The notes under the pieces are model-generated. The model was not told the DNA's origin, did not search any database, and saw only the letters and a program-made list of their open reading frames with translations. Made by a program: the position numbers and the translations under genes. DNA of 38,138 bases, taken from positions 1 through 38,138 of the forward strand of contig JAUCBJ010002562.1 of assembly GCA_032718475.1 (NCBI GenBank), read 5' to 3'. This DNA is from Nemertoderma westbladi (Eukaryota; Xenacoelomorpha; Nemertodermatida; Nemertodermatidae). Below are positions 19,596 through 30,030 of the stretch, piece by piece (position 1 is the stretch's first letter; the number at the start of each line of letters is the position of its first letter).

Positions 19596-20708
19596 GTGGT
19601 ATTTGCCCCGAGAGCTGACTCGGCAAAAAAGCACCCCCCAACCCCCACTATGGATTACATTAGCAATGCGGAGGTCCGGCCACTAGAGGCCAGTGGAATT
19701 ACCGGACACAATCGGCCTCACAGGCGTCAGTTAACTCCTGACCGGCTGCCTGTCTCACCCCCTACTGGAGAGAGAGCAGCCAACAATTCTTTGAGTCCCT
19801 TTCCTGATGACCTTTCTGGCCCAAACCCTGGGTCACCAGGGAGTCCAGATTGTGATGGGGAGAGGGATTCTGGAGTTGGAGGCTACTTTCATGTTCCACC
19901 CCGACCAACAAAGCCATTGGTGAATCTGAGGCAAGTCACTAGACTAGCCTCAGTAAACACCCTAACACTCGGGTCCCCAATGCGACAAGGTGAGCTGACT
20001 GCCTTGGCAGATAAGCTTTCTCTTAGCGCAGTGGGTGTTCAAGAGCACCGAATGCAGACTGGACATACTGATGAGGTTCTGATTAAGGACATGGGGGGCG
20101 GTTGGCGACTCGCCCTCGCGTCAGCAGATGATAGTGGCAATGGTGGAATTGGTCTATTGATGAATCCAACTGCACATGCAGCATTGGACAAAATAGACCA
20201 AATCTCTAACCGCATCATCCGTTGCCACTTCTCATGTTCTGGAAGACTGGCTAAGAAGTTTCCTAAGGTGGTTCTGATTGTGTGCTACTCTCCAACTAGT
20301 GTTGCCCCTGTAGAGGAGGTGGAAAATTTCTACCACAATCTACAAGCAGCAACTGATGGAGTGGATCAGCATGCATTCTTAACATTCCTGGGAGACTTTA
20401 ATGCAAGTCTGCATCAATCACCTACATCGCCCTGGGTCTATAGCAATAGTGTTAACCGAAATTCTGTCCATCTTCAGGATTTTATCTCTGGAAATGGATT
20501 GTTTTCGGCTGGAACCCAGTTCAAGAAGCGAACTGGAAAGCTATGGACTCATAGTGGACCCAGTGGTCACAAGTCCCAGATAGACCATATTCTGTTTCGT
20601 AGGAAATACAGGAGCTCTATACAAGACTGTAATGCATTTACACTTCGACCCTTCTCCAGTGATCACCGCCTTATTGTGGCCAAGGCCAGCGGCTCCTCAG
20701 CTCATTAG
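19596..20708 (+). CDS. RTE-like retrotransposon: apurinic endonuclease domain
   Basis: A 370-codon frame. Residues 1-110 are a Pro/Ser-rich leader and residues about 115-365 an endonuclease/exonuclease/phosphatase fold as used by non-LTR retrotransposons to nick target DNA. Visible catalytic positions are Asn121, Glu150 in VGVQEHR, Tyr231, Asp267 and Asn269 in GDFNA, and Asp356-His357 in SSDHRLIV. All key residues are kept, so it may be recently active or active in trans. The frame ends right after the endonuclease, where an internal deletion joins it out of frame to the end of the reverse transcriptase. Confidence 0.85.
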   Translation: MVFAPRADSAKKHPPTPTMDYISNAEVRPLEASGITGHNRPHRRQLTPDRLPVSPPTGERAANNSLSPFPDDLSGPNPGSPGSPDCDGERDSGVGGYFHVPPRPTKPLVNLRQVTRLASVNTLTLGSPMRQGELTALADKLSLSAVGVQEHRMQTGHTDEVLIKDMGGGWRLALASADDSGNGGIGLLMNPTAHAALDKIDQISNRIIRCHFSCSGRLAKKFPKVVLIVCYSPTSVAPVEEVENFYHNLQAATDGVDQHAFLTFLGDFNASLHQSPTSPWVYSNSVNRNSVHLQDFISGNGLFSAGTQFKKRTGKLWTHSGPSGHKSQIDHILFRRKYRSSIQDCNAFTLRPFSSDHRLIVAKASGSSAH

Positions 20709-21421
20709 AACATGCTGCTTCTAGTGTTGGTCTTTTTATTAACTCCAGAAAGACCAAAATTCTGACAGTTAACTTTGAAAGTCCTCAGCAAGTCTCTGAT
20801 CGGATGAGCATAAGCTCAAAGGATGGTATGCTTGAGCATGTGGACGACTTCTGTTACCTGGGATCATGGATCCGGAAGTCAGGTGAGGACCTTCGAATAC
20901 GTAAGGGAAAGGCATGGGCAGCCTTGAATAGGCTTTCCAGGATTTGGAAGTCACCTAGAATTAATCGGAAACTTAAGGTCCGATTATTTAGAGCAGCAGT
21001 AGTTCCAGTACTCCTCTACGGGAGTCCATGCTGGGCTCTAACTGCTGAGGACACCAAATCTCTGGATGGCACATTCACAAGAATGCTACGCCGGGTACAT
21101 TGTGTCAAGTACAATGCACACATCTCCAACCAGACACTATATAACATTGGAGGTGTCTCATTGGTTCCCCCAAGCTTGACACTAGAACAAAATCGCCTCC
21201 GCTTTGCAGGACATTGCTTTCGCCGTGAGGACCAGCCAGTGCATAATCTTGTACTTTGGCAGCCTCATGGAGTGAATAAGCATGGTGGACAGCCCATCAC
21301 TTTCTTGAGACGCATCTTAAAGGACACTGGCCTTAAAGATGCGGATGATCTAGCAAATGTCATGGGTGATAGGGAGTTGTGGCGGTGCAATTTTGTTGAC
21401 AAGCCGGCACAGCATTCTTAA
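20690..21421 (+). CDS. RTE-like retrotransposon: C-terminal part of the reverse transcriptase polyprotein
   Basis: The frame opens in SSLEHAASSVGLFINSRKTK, the segment after the reverse transcriptase catalytic motif in this family, and an ATG is available at 20804. It continues with FCYLGSWIRKSG, LLYGSPCWAL, the LRFAGHCFRREDQPVHN motif and a Gly-Gln-Pro region typical of RTE-like tails. It ends with a stop at 21419-21421. The catalytic FADD core and everything between endonuclease and this point are missing, and the two parts are in different frames. The piece alone cannot polymerise DNA. Confidence 0.8.
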   Translation, partial: RLLSSLEHAASSVGLFINSRKTKILTVNFESPQQVSDRMSISSKDGMLEHVDDFCYLGSWIRKSGEDLRIRKGKAWAALNRLSRIWKSPRINRKLKVRLFRAAVVPVLLYGSPCWALTAEDTKSLDGTFTRMLRRVHCVKYNAHISNQTLYNIGGVSLVPPSLTLEQNRLRFAGHCFRREDQPVHNLVLWQPHGVNKHGGQPITFLRRILKDTGLKDADDLANVMGDRELWRCNFVDKPAQHS

Positions 21422-21454
21422 AAATGCAGCTGCAATGCAGCATGCCGATCCCTA

Positions 21455-21565
21455 GTAGTAGGTGTTTTAACGGACATAAAAAGCCGTTTCCTTACTGTAC
21501 CGGTGTTTTAGTGGACATAAAAAGCCATTTCTTCTGTATGTGTACTTTAGCGGACATAACTAGCG
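21455..21565 (+). repeat. Short tandem repeat at the RTE 3' end (about 3 units of about 43 bp)
   Basis: GTGTTTTAACGGACATAAAA then AGCCGTTTCC recurs as GTGTTTTAGTGGACATAAAA and again as TACTTTAGCGGACATAACTA. RTE-type elements commonly end in short tandem repeats, so this probably belongs to the element. Confidence 0.6.
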
Positions 21566-21999
21566 ATTTTATGTCGCAATAAGCCAAAATCCTCTTGATA
21601 CAGTGTAGTTACGATGACGACATCTATCAGCTGATATGTACACGTGTAACTTTTCCTTTGTTTCTTTGTTCGGTCAACCAATCAGAGCGATTTTCATTTT
21701 ATTTGTACAGAAACCTCCGGGAAATCGCGCAATGCATTACGGTTTATGTTTACCTTTTTTCCTGATGCCAGAACACCGGCTTTGGAATGATTCTGTGTTT
21801 CAGGCTTTAGCCAAACATTAGTAGGCTTTGATCATAGAAACGTATAACTGTTATCGCAACACAGTACATCACGATATAACTCAATGCATTTCCTTTCACC
21901 GCATTATTTTACTGCTATTTACTGTCGGTTATTAATTGTATCAGTTGATGGAATATTATTATATTTGGATAATATCGATAAATAATCATAAAACCCCAA
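21566..21999. other. Intronic spacer, nothing recognised
   Basis: AT-rich single-copy-looking sequence with only short open frames of random composition. Confidence 0.4.
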
Positions 22000-22575
22000 T
22001 CTTCTTGATATACTGAAGGTAAGAGACCGGTTACATATAGCAATTGCGACTTACATTATATTGGTTTTGGAGTGAATCTAATGCTATTTCATAGGCACTG
22101 CATGTGTAGGTTGCTGTTCTCTTTATATGTGACTAAAATCAGTGAAGGTCGGCAGATCGGTGTGCAGCATTGTGCGGTAGTGTGCATGATTGTGACAGAT
22201 AACAAAGCATCTCCTAAAGAATGCGCTTTATGCGTGAATCAATAGCCATCCCGTTGTGTTTAGTGTAAGTCATAACTCTGTTTACATACTTAGAGCGCCA
22301 CGTCCTAAAGGAACTGTTAATATTTCCCGAAAGTGAATAATATTGGTCAGAGATTATATATTAACAATCAATCGAATAATACAGTAGGCCTACATCGCAA
22401 TAAGGTCAGAGCTTCCGAATCCAGTCTCCCGGGTATATCCAGCGGGTGAATGGTCGCGCATAGGCTGGCTTCGGCTAATGTAGTGTATCAAATACTCGTC
22501 ATAGGCTAAAGTCGATTTATAATATAGAAGACACCTAAATTTGGCAGGTTAAACTGCTAAAGGTCTGAAAGCGCG
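22000..22575 (+). repeat. Dispersed repeat family B, copy 2
   Basis: Direct-orientation counterpart of 12430-12905. Shared blocks include GTAAGTCATAACTCTG, AAAGGAACTGTT, ATCAATCGAATAATACA, GAATCCAGTCTCCC and AAAGGTCT..AAGCGCGAAC. TAGGCCTA is inserted at 22385-22392. Confidence 0.65.
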
Positions 22576-25500
22576 AACAAGCTAACAGCATACAGTTTAC
22601 TATTAATTGTTTAATGTAGGCTAATTTTAGTTATAAAGATTAAGATATTTATATTATTAGTTTAACACAACGATATAATGTTCATTGTTTAAGATTATTT
22701 TTATTCGTTTGTAGCGACACTGTAGGGGTTGTCCTACCTAGTATTATTCTTGGACCTTATTCTTTCTGTAAAAATGCGAATTAAAATAAAAAATAAATAA
22801 AAAATAAAATGCTAAAAATGCTAAAAATGCTAGTTAGCTTATTGTTTTTATGGCAAACCTGCAAAGCAAATTTTGTTTGTTTTGCTTGCAGTAAGCAAGC
22901 AAGCAAGCCTTAACCTCAATAAGGGCGGCATTGCATGAAGCTCGATTGGAGGCACTGTTACTTCTCCAAACACAGCTGTAGGCAAGTTAGTAAGGGAGCA
23001 GATTGGAGGTCAAATTGGCAACCAAAACAAAACAGTTTTGCAATCGCAAATGGATCTTCTTTGGCACACTGGCAATGTTACGGTGGCCCACGCCTGCAAG
23101 TATTGGAAAATAATGAGCAGGCCATGAAACAAATAACAGGGCAATAATACAAAGAAACCAGGGCGTCATTAATTATAGAAGCCAGGGCAATAATATAATA
23201 TAACTTTGCCCTCTAGCGTTAGATTTGAGAACTGCAGACTTTGTTTAGACACAGCTAATTGTCTAAATACATTATCTGCCTAGCTTCAGCTTGAACGAAC
23301 AGCTTGACAAAGAAATGCGAGAACATTTAATGTTTAGACATGTAGCACTCTAGCTGGGGTTTATTGAATTGATGGTGTCTGAAAGTCTAAAAAAATCTTA
23401 ACTTTTGGTCCTATTGATGCCTACAGATTTTCAGCTCAACGGCTCTAAATCTGACAAAGTCATTAGTATGCCAAAATCGTAACGACGACAACAACAACTA
23501 TTTGCAATATTGAATCAACACCCTAACATTAGTGTCAATTCGCTAAGGCTCATCCAACTTCGTGGCTCGTCCCACAATACTGCACACAAGCCATGCTACT
23601 GCTACATAACTGCATGCATATGTGCTTCTTTAATTTCTGCCGTAGCTTCTTTGTATTTTGTCTTGTTCTTTGTTTTCTGCCCTGGCTTCTTTGTATTCTG
23701 TCCTGTTCTTTGTTTCCTGCCCTACTCTTTGTTTTCCATACTGGCAGGTTACTGAAGGCCATGGTACAATCAAACAATGACCAGGAGGGGGAGGGACTTC
23801 AAATGTACAACTCCTGTCAGCCTGTACTGCTAACTACTGTAGGATTACTTGAATAAGGCAGAGAACCAATAAATAGGTGGATACTGGCGGTAAACTGTGA
23901 GTGGCCAATCAGGAGACTGAAACAAATTGACAAAGTGATTAACAAAGGTTACCGCTGCATGCTACGGTGAGCTGTACCGGTAACCCCAGGCGGAAAGCAA
24001 GCTGAGTAGAGGACTGAAGGCCTGAAGCGAAGGCTGGAAGGCTTTTAAATATAAAGAATACCGGTAGCGCCTGTCCGCCTGTGAACTACAGAACTAGCAG
24101 ACTAGGACAGTGCTGCAGTGGCCAGTACTGCAGTAGGCAGTGCTAGGCCTACCTTTTCAGCTAAAGCAGTACACAGTACCGGTACTGCAGTACGGGCAAA
24201 CGGGTACGCCTGTACGCCCTGACAATCACACCCATCTCTTACATCTTGTGTCTTGCTGTCTTGATCGTACTGTCACACGTAGGCCATGGTCAGATGGTCA
24301 CACTTCGTATAGAAATTGATGGTGAGCTGACATGCTGACATGCCTAACTGCGTAACTACCCTACCGGCAGACCGGTACTGATGTCTGGCTGTGACCAGGT
24401 GACTGTGATCGTGATGTATAATTGATAATGTCTTGTCAGTCAGTCTGTGCTGCTGTGTGTCGTACCGGTACCTGGCACCTGGCTGCCTGCAGGCCTGGGT
24501 TGGGTAGCCTACTGATACTGACTGATTGTCCTTTACTTCTAATAATTGCTAACCGAAATTTAATATTCTGGAATGTCAAAATCATGCTATCACAGGTCTT
24601 GCTCTCTGATTGGACAGTTTAGTTTATTTGCAAATATTCACTTTTTAAAAATATGATTCACAATTGACGAATTATAAAATAAAATGTTGGCAATTTTAAC
24701 TTATTATTTAGACTGACAAACCGAATAAAAATGGTGTTTTATAGAATTGGTAGACAATTTTTAAAATTTTTCATTCTACTAATTTCCATGGCAACGGGAA
24801 TGTAAACAAATTCAAATGTAAAATATTATGATAGACTTTTATTTCCATCAATCACCTACCAAATCTCAAGGGAAGAATCCATTGTCGCCTTGCTGCCTTG
24901 AAATACAAGCGCGCAAAGTTTTAACTTTGCACCCGGTTACCTTGGCAATTCCAGAATTCTACAAGATAAAAATTCCAGAAACACATTTTATTACATTGCT
25001 TTGAATCCTAGTCATCATATCCATCTAACCAAAGTAGCACATAAGAAGTTTCTAAGGAACAGGCCTCCCAGAGTTTCCTTTTTTCCTTTTTTTTTCCTTT
25101 ATTTTAGAACGTTTCCTTTTTTTCCTTTTTATTTAGAACGTCTCCTTTTTTCCTTTTTTTGTCCATTTTCACACATTTTTTTCCTCTTTTTTTGGTTCAG
25201 AAGATCAACTTCAGCTTGCTGTTGATATTGACAAGGTTATAACAGAGATTGACGGGCATAATAATGCCGTTTTTTATTTTGAGTATGTTTATTTTGACAA
25301 AAATCACAAGCTAAGCTACCATAAAAATGTAGCAGTTGAGGGAACTGTAAATATATTTATTTTCTGAGGGGGGGATATATTATGATTGACACAAAACCCG
25401 CCTTGGTGAATTAATATTGTTGTTTTTTAATTTAGGGAAAGGAACAAGTTGCAGTGGTAGTCTATTCTAACCAAAACAATAAAGTAAAGCCTATAACAAG

Positions 25501-26210
25501 GGTTATAGTCCCTGGAGATGGATGAATTTTGATTGAGTCTAAAAGTATTTTTGTTATTTATATAAATGTAGCCACGACCAGAAATCCGTACCAAAGTTTT
25601 TGGGCCTTATATTTCTTTCAAACTAAAGTTATATTTACAAGCGTTTGATAAACCTCTATCAATGGCCATCAATAGGCCGAATTCAACCATCTCTGATAAC
25701 TAGGCAAAAAGGTGAAAATTAGAAACATACAGTGACGTTTCTTAATAGGCCTATATATATATATAAGGTTAATGAAATATAATGTTTACTATCCTTTTTT
25801 AAAGATAATATCAATTCAGTTTTTCCCTTTTTTTGAACCGTATCCGATCCTTTTTGTCCTTTTTCTGAACTGCATCCTATCCTTTTTTTCCTTTTTTTTT
25901 GAAAATATAAATTCCTTTTTTCCTTTTTTTTCATCGATTTTTTTGGCTGGGAGGGCTGAAGGAAATATTATGAAAATAGTGCCATAAATGGGAAACGATC
26001 GGCCTCTGCTAATTTCAGCAATCCGCTCGCTGCATGACCTGTTATTAAGTACACCTTGGTTAGGGTTCAGGCCGCCACTACCAGACTACTGCAGTACTGT
26101 AAATACTAACTGAACTGCTGAACTGTATCTGTATCATCTTGTATCTACCGACCGCGCTACCGGCATCGGCAAACTAATTCCTGAATTACCGGTATATAAT
26201 TATTTAATTT
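22576..26210. other. Intronic spacer with simple-sequence patches, no gene recognised
   Basis: Contains an inverted pair of AGGGCAATAATACAAAGAAACCAGGGC-like units (23126-23190) and their reverse complement as a 40-bp direct repeat (about 23630-23745). A stretch at 23940-24480 is rich in CTGCAG, GTAC and TACCGGTA palindromes. Two T/C-rich tracts built of CCTTTTT units lie at 25075-25195 and 25795-25950. No open frame has protein-like composition. Confidence 0.45.
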
Positions 26211-27067
26211 GCAGATTAAGGTCCGACGAATTTGTACAAAAAAATACAATATAGTACAAAAGAATACAAAAGAGTACAATAAAGTGCAAAAAAAATAGTA
26301 CAAAAGAGTGCAAAAATAGTACAAAAGAGTACAAACGAGTGAGAAACGATTGCAAAACGTGTACGGTATCCAAGTGTAGTTCAAATCGTTTAGAGGGGCG
26401 CACATGATGTGCAAAATAAAACAAAGCATTGTCTGATTGTGGGGCGAGCCATGCATTGAGTGGGAGCTTGTAATGTAGCTTTTTGTGTTCAAAAAACACA
26501 AAACTGCAAAACACGGTCCCAAGCTCGCAAAATTTCAGAGGGAGAACGAGAACTCAATAAAGTTGCAGATAGAGGCGTACGTGTACATACAGACATACAT
26601 AGCCCACATAACGTAGCATACAGTCTATCCTTCAGTATATGGGCTACTTTAAGACTATGACCTAAATTTTGAATCTCAGTTATAGGAGTTTTATCTACCC
26701 AGACCCACTGCATAGTATGTCAGTATGTAGACCTATTGCATTATATTGTATTATACGAACTGTAGCCTATTTATACTTGTATGCCAGTCAAAATCGACAT
26801 GAATCAAAGTTCTATCAATCATTTCATACTGACCACAGAACCCTGGCCGCTAGTGATTGACACTGTAGCGGCGCATATTTCAGGTGCCGTTGCATTTGCT
26901 TAAAATTAATTATATTTGTATACAAGTGTAGTGTGTAGTGTTAGTGTAGTGTATACTTACTACACTGGTATACTCTTTTGTACTATTTTTGCACTTTATT
27001 GTACTCTTTTGTATTCTTTTGTACTATTTTGTACTTTTTTGAACAGATTCGTCGGACCGGCAGATTA
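26211..27067. mobile_element. hAT-like foldback/MITE with 8-bp target duplication
   Basis: About 88-base arms, 26220-26308 and 26971-27058, are near-perfect reverse complements beginning GGTCCGACGAAT and continuing with TACAAAA-type repeats (AGTACAAAAGAATACAAAAG). The element (about 26219-27059) is flanked on both sides by GCAGATTA (26211-26218 and 27060-27067). An 8-base target duplication is the hallmark of hAT-type insertion. No transposase inside. The right end lies 50 bases before the KNL2-like start codon. Confidence 0.75.
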
Positions 27068-27116
27068 CCGTACGGTAGCTTATCAGTCTATTGCTGTATT
27101 TGACTAAAACAGTAAA

Positions 27117-29321
27117 ATGGATAGACCTATTTCGAAAGTGAGAAAAATGACATTAGAGGATTGGTGTATCAAGATAGAAATGAATGGAGTCGCATTAGAT
27201 GGTTTCAAACCTGAGGATACCGATGCGTGGAAAACGTCTTTTGTTTCAAATATTTTATCACCAAACAAAGTCGTTACTGTAACAGGTTCGATTTACACGC
27301 TGGTTGGCGAAATCAATGAACTTCTAGCAAAAGAACGAGACATACCTATTCCTATCATTCAAGCCTTCAAACACGGCTTCCCTGGAAACTGGAAAACACT
27401 GCTCAACGACTACCTTCGCCAGCGGGTTAGTGCAGGGAGCGTACCGGAAAAGTTCCGCTACAATACAAAGGAATCTTTACTTAAACATGGTGCAAAGGCC
27501 AAGAAAGGTAAACAACCAGCAGTCTATATCGGTAAGCAAAGCTCAAAACCTGTACAACATAATGCCAGTAAACTACCTGTAACATCGTTTAAAGGAAAGA
27601 AAGATAACAAAATAAAATGCAATGCTGTTAAATTACCTGCAACTAAGAATGATGTCGTATACAACCTCACCGAAACATCCCAGAGAGTTCCAGTTAACAT
27701 TCTACACATTCTAGGACCCGATAGTAACGCCGATGGGGTGTACAGTATTGTTGAAGAGGAGTGCTCAAGTCCATTAGATAATGTGGATATGGGTTTGATA
27801 GATGTGGTAACGTTAGATTACTTAAACAAACTACAACAGAGTATGACGATGGCAGGTAAGTGCGAGCGGGGTACAAATAGAAAAACAACAGTTGGCAAAG
27901 AAAACTTCGTGAGCTACCCATTAAGATCCGCGATCGCAGATAGTAAAATCCATGGTAATACTAAGGTGGCTAAGTTAGAAGCACAAAAGCACTGCGCTGA
28001 GATTGGCAGACCTGAGCCAAGTAATGGTAGGATTTCCAAACATAAAAATACCAAGCCGTTAGATACTGGTACCAATGATGATATTGGAGTTCCCCATAAA
28101 ACTGTAACAAAACCGAGGGTAACTGTAGCAAAGTATCAAACACAGAAACGGAGTGACAGCCAATCAAGTTCACAAGACTTCCAAAATGCAAAGTCTACGC
28201 TGAAAAGGACTGGCAACCCAGTAAAAACTGGCAGGAATAAGAAAGCTAAAATAATTACAACCCAAACTAAAGGAGATAACTCTGTGGAAACAGTAAAGGG
28301 TAAAATTACCACTGCCATAAATCTAATTGAAACGAATCATAATAAAAAAAACAAAACTAATCTTAAAGCTAAAGGGACTGATAATCATTCGAAACTTCCA
28401 ACAACCAGCCAGTGTTCTAAACCAAAGAAAAATACGCCAAAAAATAAACGGGTCAATAGGGGAAGACGAGATGAGCGAGTGAATGAGTGCGATTCCGATG
28501 ATGATGTAGTTCTCTCGCAAGTCCTCGCGGAGTCGAAGCGGGCGAAGGAACAACCACATAGAAGGAATCGAGTGCCGAAGGTTAATCCGGTGTTCAAGAA
28601 AAAACAAATAGCCAAAGGTTCGGAGGTTGGCAAAGACGAGGGGCGCAATGTGGAAGCGGGAAAAGGGAAAGATGACAAGGGAAAGCGGGGGGAGAATAAA
28701 GGAAAAAATCCTAGGGGAAAAGATGCACAAATTATAACTGGTAGTAAACCGGCTAGTAATAAACGCACAAAGAAAGTTTCAGGGAAAAAAAGAAGCAAAA
28801 AGCAACTAGAGGTGATGGAAAGGTCGGCGGGGTTTACCTACGAGGACGATCCTTTCCGTAAGTTCCACGAGATTAATCTTCCGAAGTTCGCGAAACTGGA
28901 CGACATCCCGTGCGTTCCTAGTCCCGGGTCCTTGCTACGGACACCTTCCTTGATGAAGTCCTCGGACGATGGCTCAGACTTGGACTTCCGGTCGGTGAAC
29001 ATGTTCCAGACACCGAGTGTCGTCCAGTTCAGTAGCCAAGAGAGCGAGACGCCATTACCACTTTGCGGATCTCAAAAGTGCACGGCAGTGGATGATCGTA
29101 CGGATTCCTACGTGAGCGCCATTATTAGTAAAGGGAAGTCGAAGAGGAAAGGTCGCGGTAATGTTTGTGTTGACGAGGGTATCCAACCGGTTTGTGCGGA
29201 GTTCGACTCCAAGGATATCGAGGAACTCAAACTAACTGTTATTCCTGAGACCCCGGATGATGTGACGCCGACAGACTCCGAGGACGAACCCGACCATTAC
29301 ATCAGTGACATGGAATGCTAG
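27117..29321 (+). CDS. KNL2: KNL2/MIS18BP1-like SANTA-domain protein (centromere licensing)
   Basis: An intronless 734-codon frame. The ATG has A at -3 and G at +4, and an in-frame TAA at 27105-27107 rules out an unspliced upstream start. Residues 12-100 are a SANTA domain: MTLEDWCIKI, Trp38, VTGSIYTLVGEI (55-66), FKHGFPGNWK (84-93). SANTA is characteristic of KNL2/MIS18BP1, the Mis18-complex partner that licenses CENP-A loading at centromeres in animals. The rest is Lys-rich and low complexity, with an acidic patch (CDSDDD, near 457), basic clusters (near 480-570), repeated Thr-Pro sites (LRTPS, FQTPS, IPETPDD) that could be kinase targets, and an acidic end. I see no SANT/Myb domain and no CENP-C-like motif. 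It is nested antisense in the coiled-coil gene's large intron. A retrocopy origin is possible. Confidence 0.75.
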   Translation: MDRPISKVRKMTLEDWCIKIEMNGVALDGFKPEDTDAWKTSFVSNILSPNKVVTVTGSIYTLVGEINELLAKERDIPIPIIQAFKHGFPGNWKTLLNDYLRQRVSAGSVPEKFRYNTKESLLKHGAKAKKGKQPAVYIGKQSSKPVQHNASKLPVTSFKGKKDNKIKCNAVKLPATKNDVVYNLTETSQRVPVNILHILGPDSNADGVYSIVEEECSSPLDNVDMGLIDVVTLDYLNKLQQSMTMAGKCERGTNRKTTVGKENFVSYPLRSAIADSKIHGNTKVAKLEAQKHCAEIGRPEPSNGRISKHKNTKPLDTGTNDDIGVPHKTVTKPRVTVAKYQTQKRSDSQSSSQDFQNAKSTLKRTGNPVKTGRNKKAKIITTQTKGDNSVETVKGKITTAINLIETNHNKKNKTNLKAKGTDNHSKLPTTSQCSKPKKNTPKNKRVNRGRRDERVNECDSDDDVVLSQVLAESKRAKEQPHRRNRVPKVNPVFKKKQIAKGSEVGKDEGRNVEAGKGKDDKGKRGENKGKNPRGKDAQIITGSKPASNKRTKKVSGKKRSKKQLEVMERSAGFTYEDDPFRKFHEINLPKFAKLDDIPCVPSPGSLLRTPSLMKSSDDGSDLDFRSVNMFQTPSVVQFSSQESETPLPLCGSQKCTAVDDRTDSYVSAIISKGKSKRKGRGNVCVDEGIQPVCAEFDSKDIEELKLTVIPETPDDVTPTDSEDEPDHYISDMEC

Positions 29322-29822
29322 TCGTCTTGCACTACACTACAAACTGAAGTGAACTACTAAAAAACAATATTAAGAACAATTGAACTGCAAGTTATATAGG
29401 TATTTCATTCCCATTAACAGCCGAAATATATACAACAAGGGCTATTCATGAATGAGGTCACAAAACAACCCCCCTCCCCCCCATCTTAACGTCGTTTATG
29501 AACCGTACTTAGTACTGTTACTGATTCGTACCTATTGTATATTATAACATTCATTATCATTTACAAAGATATATATATTTTTATAAAATATATTGTTTGT
29601 TTGCCATCGATCGATGTTGATTATCGTTTATATATACATCTAATCGCAATCTGTTTATTCGGTAGGTTTTTATTTACTTTGTTTTGTTTTTTAATCGCTA
29701 CGTTTTTGTTTGTGCTGTGTGATTGAGTTACTCCAGCAGTGTACTGTACTATAGGGAGGGTGGATAATTGTAACGAGGAGTACCGAACGGTGAACCCATT
29801 CTATGTTGTACTATTTATTATA
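29322..29822. other. 3' flank of the KNL2-like gene
   Basis: AT-rich, with a C-run near 29470-29481. Probably mostly 3' untranslated region if the hexamer at 29823 is used. Confidence 0.35.
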
Positions 29823-29828
29823 AATAAA
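29823..29828 (+). terminator. Candidate polyadenylation signal AATAAA of the KNL2-like gene
   Basis: AATAAA about 500 bases after the stop codon, in TTTATTATAAATAAATTTAA. Plausible by position only. Confidence 0.3.
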
Positions 29829-29904
29829 TTTAATTATTCACCACAAATAATTTCCCGAGATAGAGCCTCGTAATATATTCACAATACGACCTATAAAATA
29901 CGAA

Positions 29905-30030
29905 ATAATACACAGATAGTGCCGCAAACTCATCGAATAATGCACAGATAGTGCCGCAAACTCATCGAATAATGCACAGATAGTGCCGCAAACTCATCGA
30001 ATAATACACAGATAGTGCCGCAAACTCATC
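29905..30030. repeat. 32-bp tandem repeat, four units
   Basis: CACAGATAGTGCCGCAAACT then CATCGAATAATG repeats four times with one base difference among the units. Confidence 0.9.

Larger units (their letters stand above)
19596..21565 (+). mobile_element. Internally deleted RTE-like non-LTR retrotransposon
   Basis: Endonuclease and C-terminal end of one element, joined by a deletion near 20688-20700 with short similarity between the two sides (AAGGCCAGC and GAGCCCAAC in the intact-type copy at 13.5 kb). The untranslated tail includes TGCAGCTGCAATGCAGCA and a short tandem repeat (21455-21565). The 5' end is not defined. It sits antisense in the large intron of the coiled-coil gene. Confidence 0.75.

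Noticed and set aside
25075-25950. Small frames rich in Phe/Leu over T/C-rich tracts
   Set aside because: Simple-sequence translation with no flanking coding evidence.
27851-27861. Intron starting at the perfect donor-like GCAG|GTAAGT in the KNL2-like frame
   Set aside because: The frame continues uninterrupted for almost 500 codons with consistent Lys-rich composition, so I keep it as coding.
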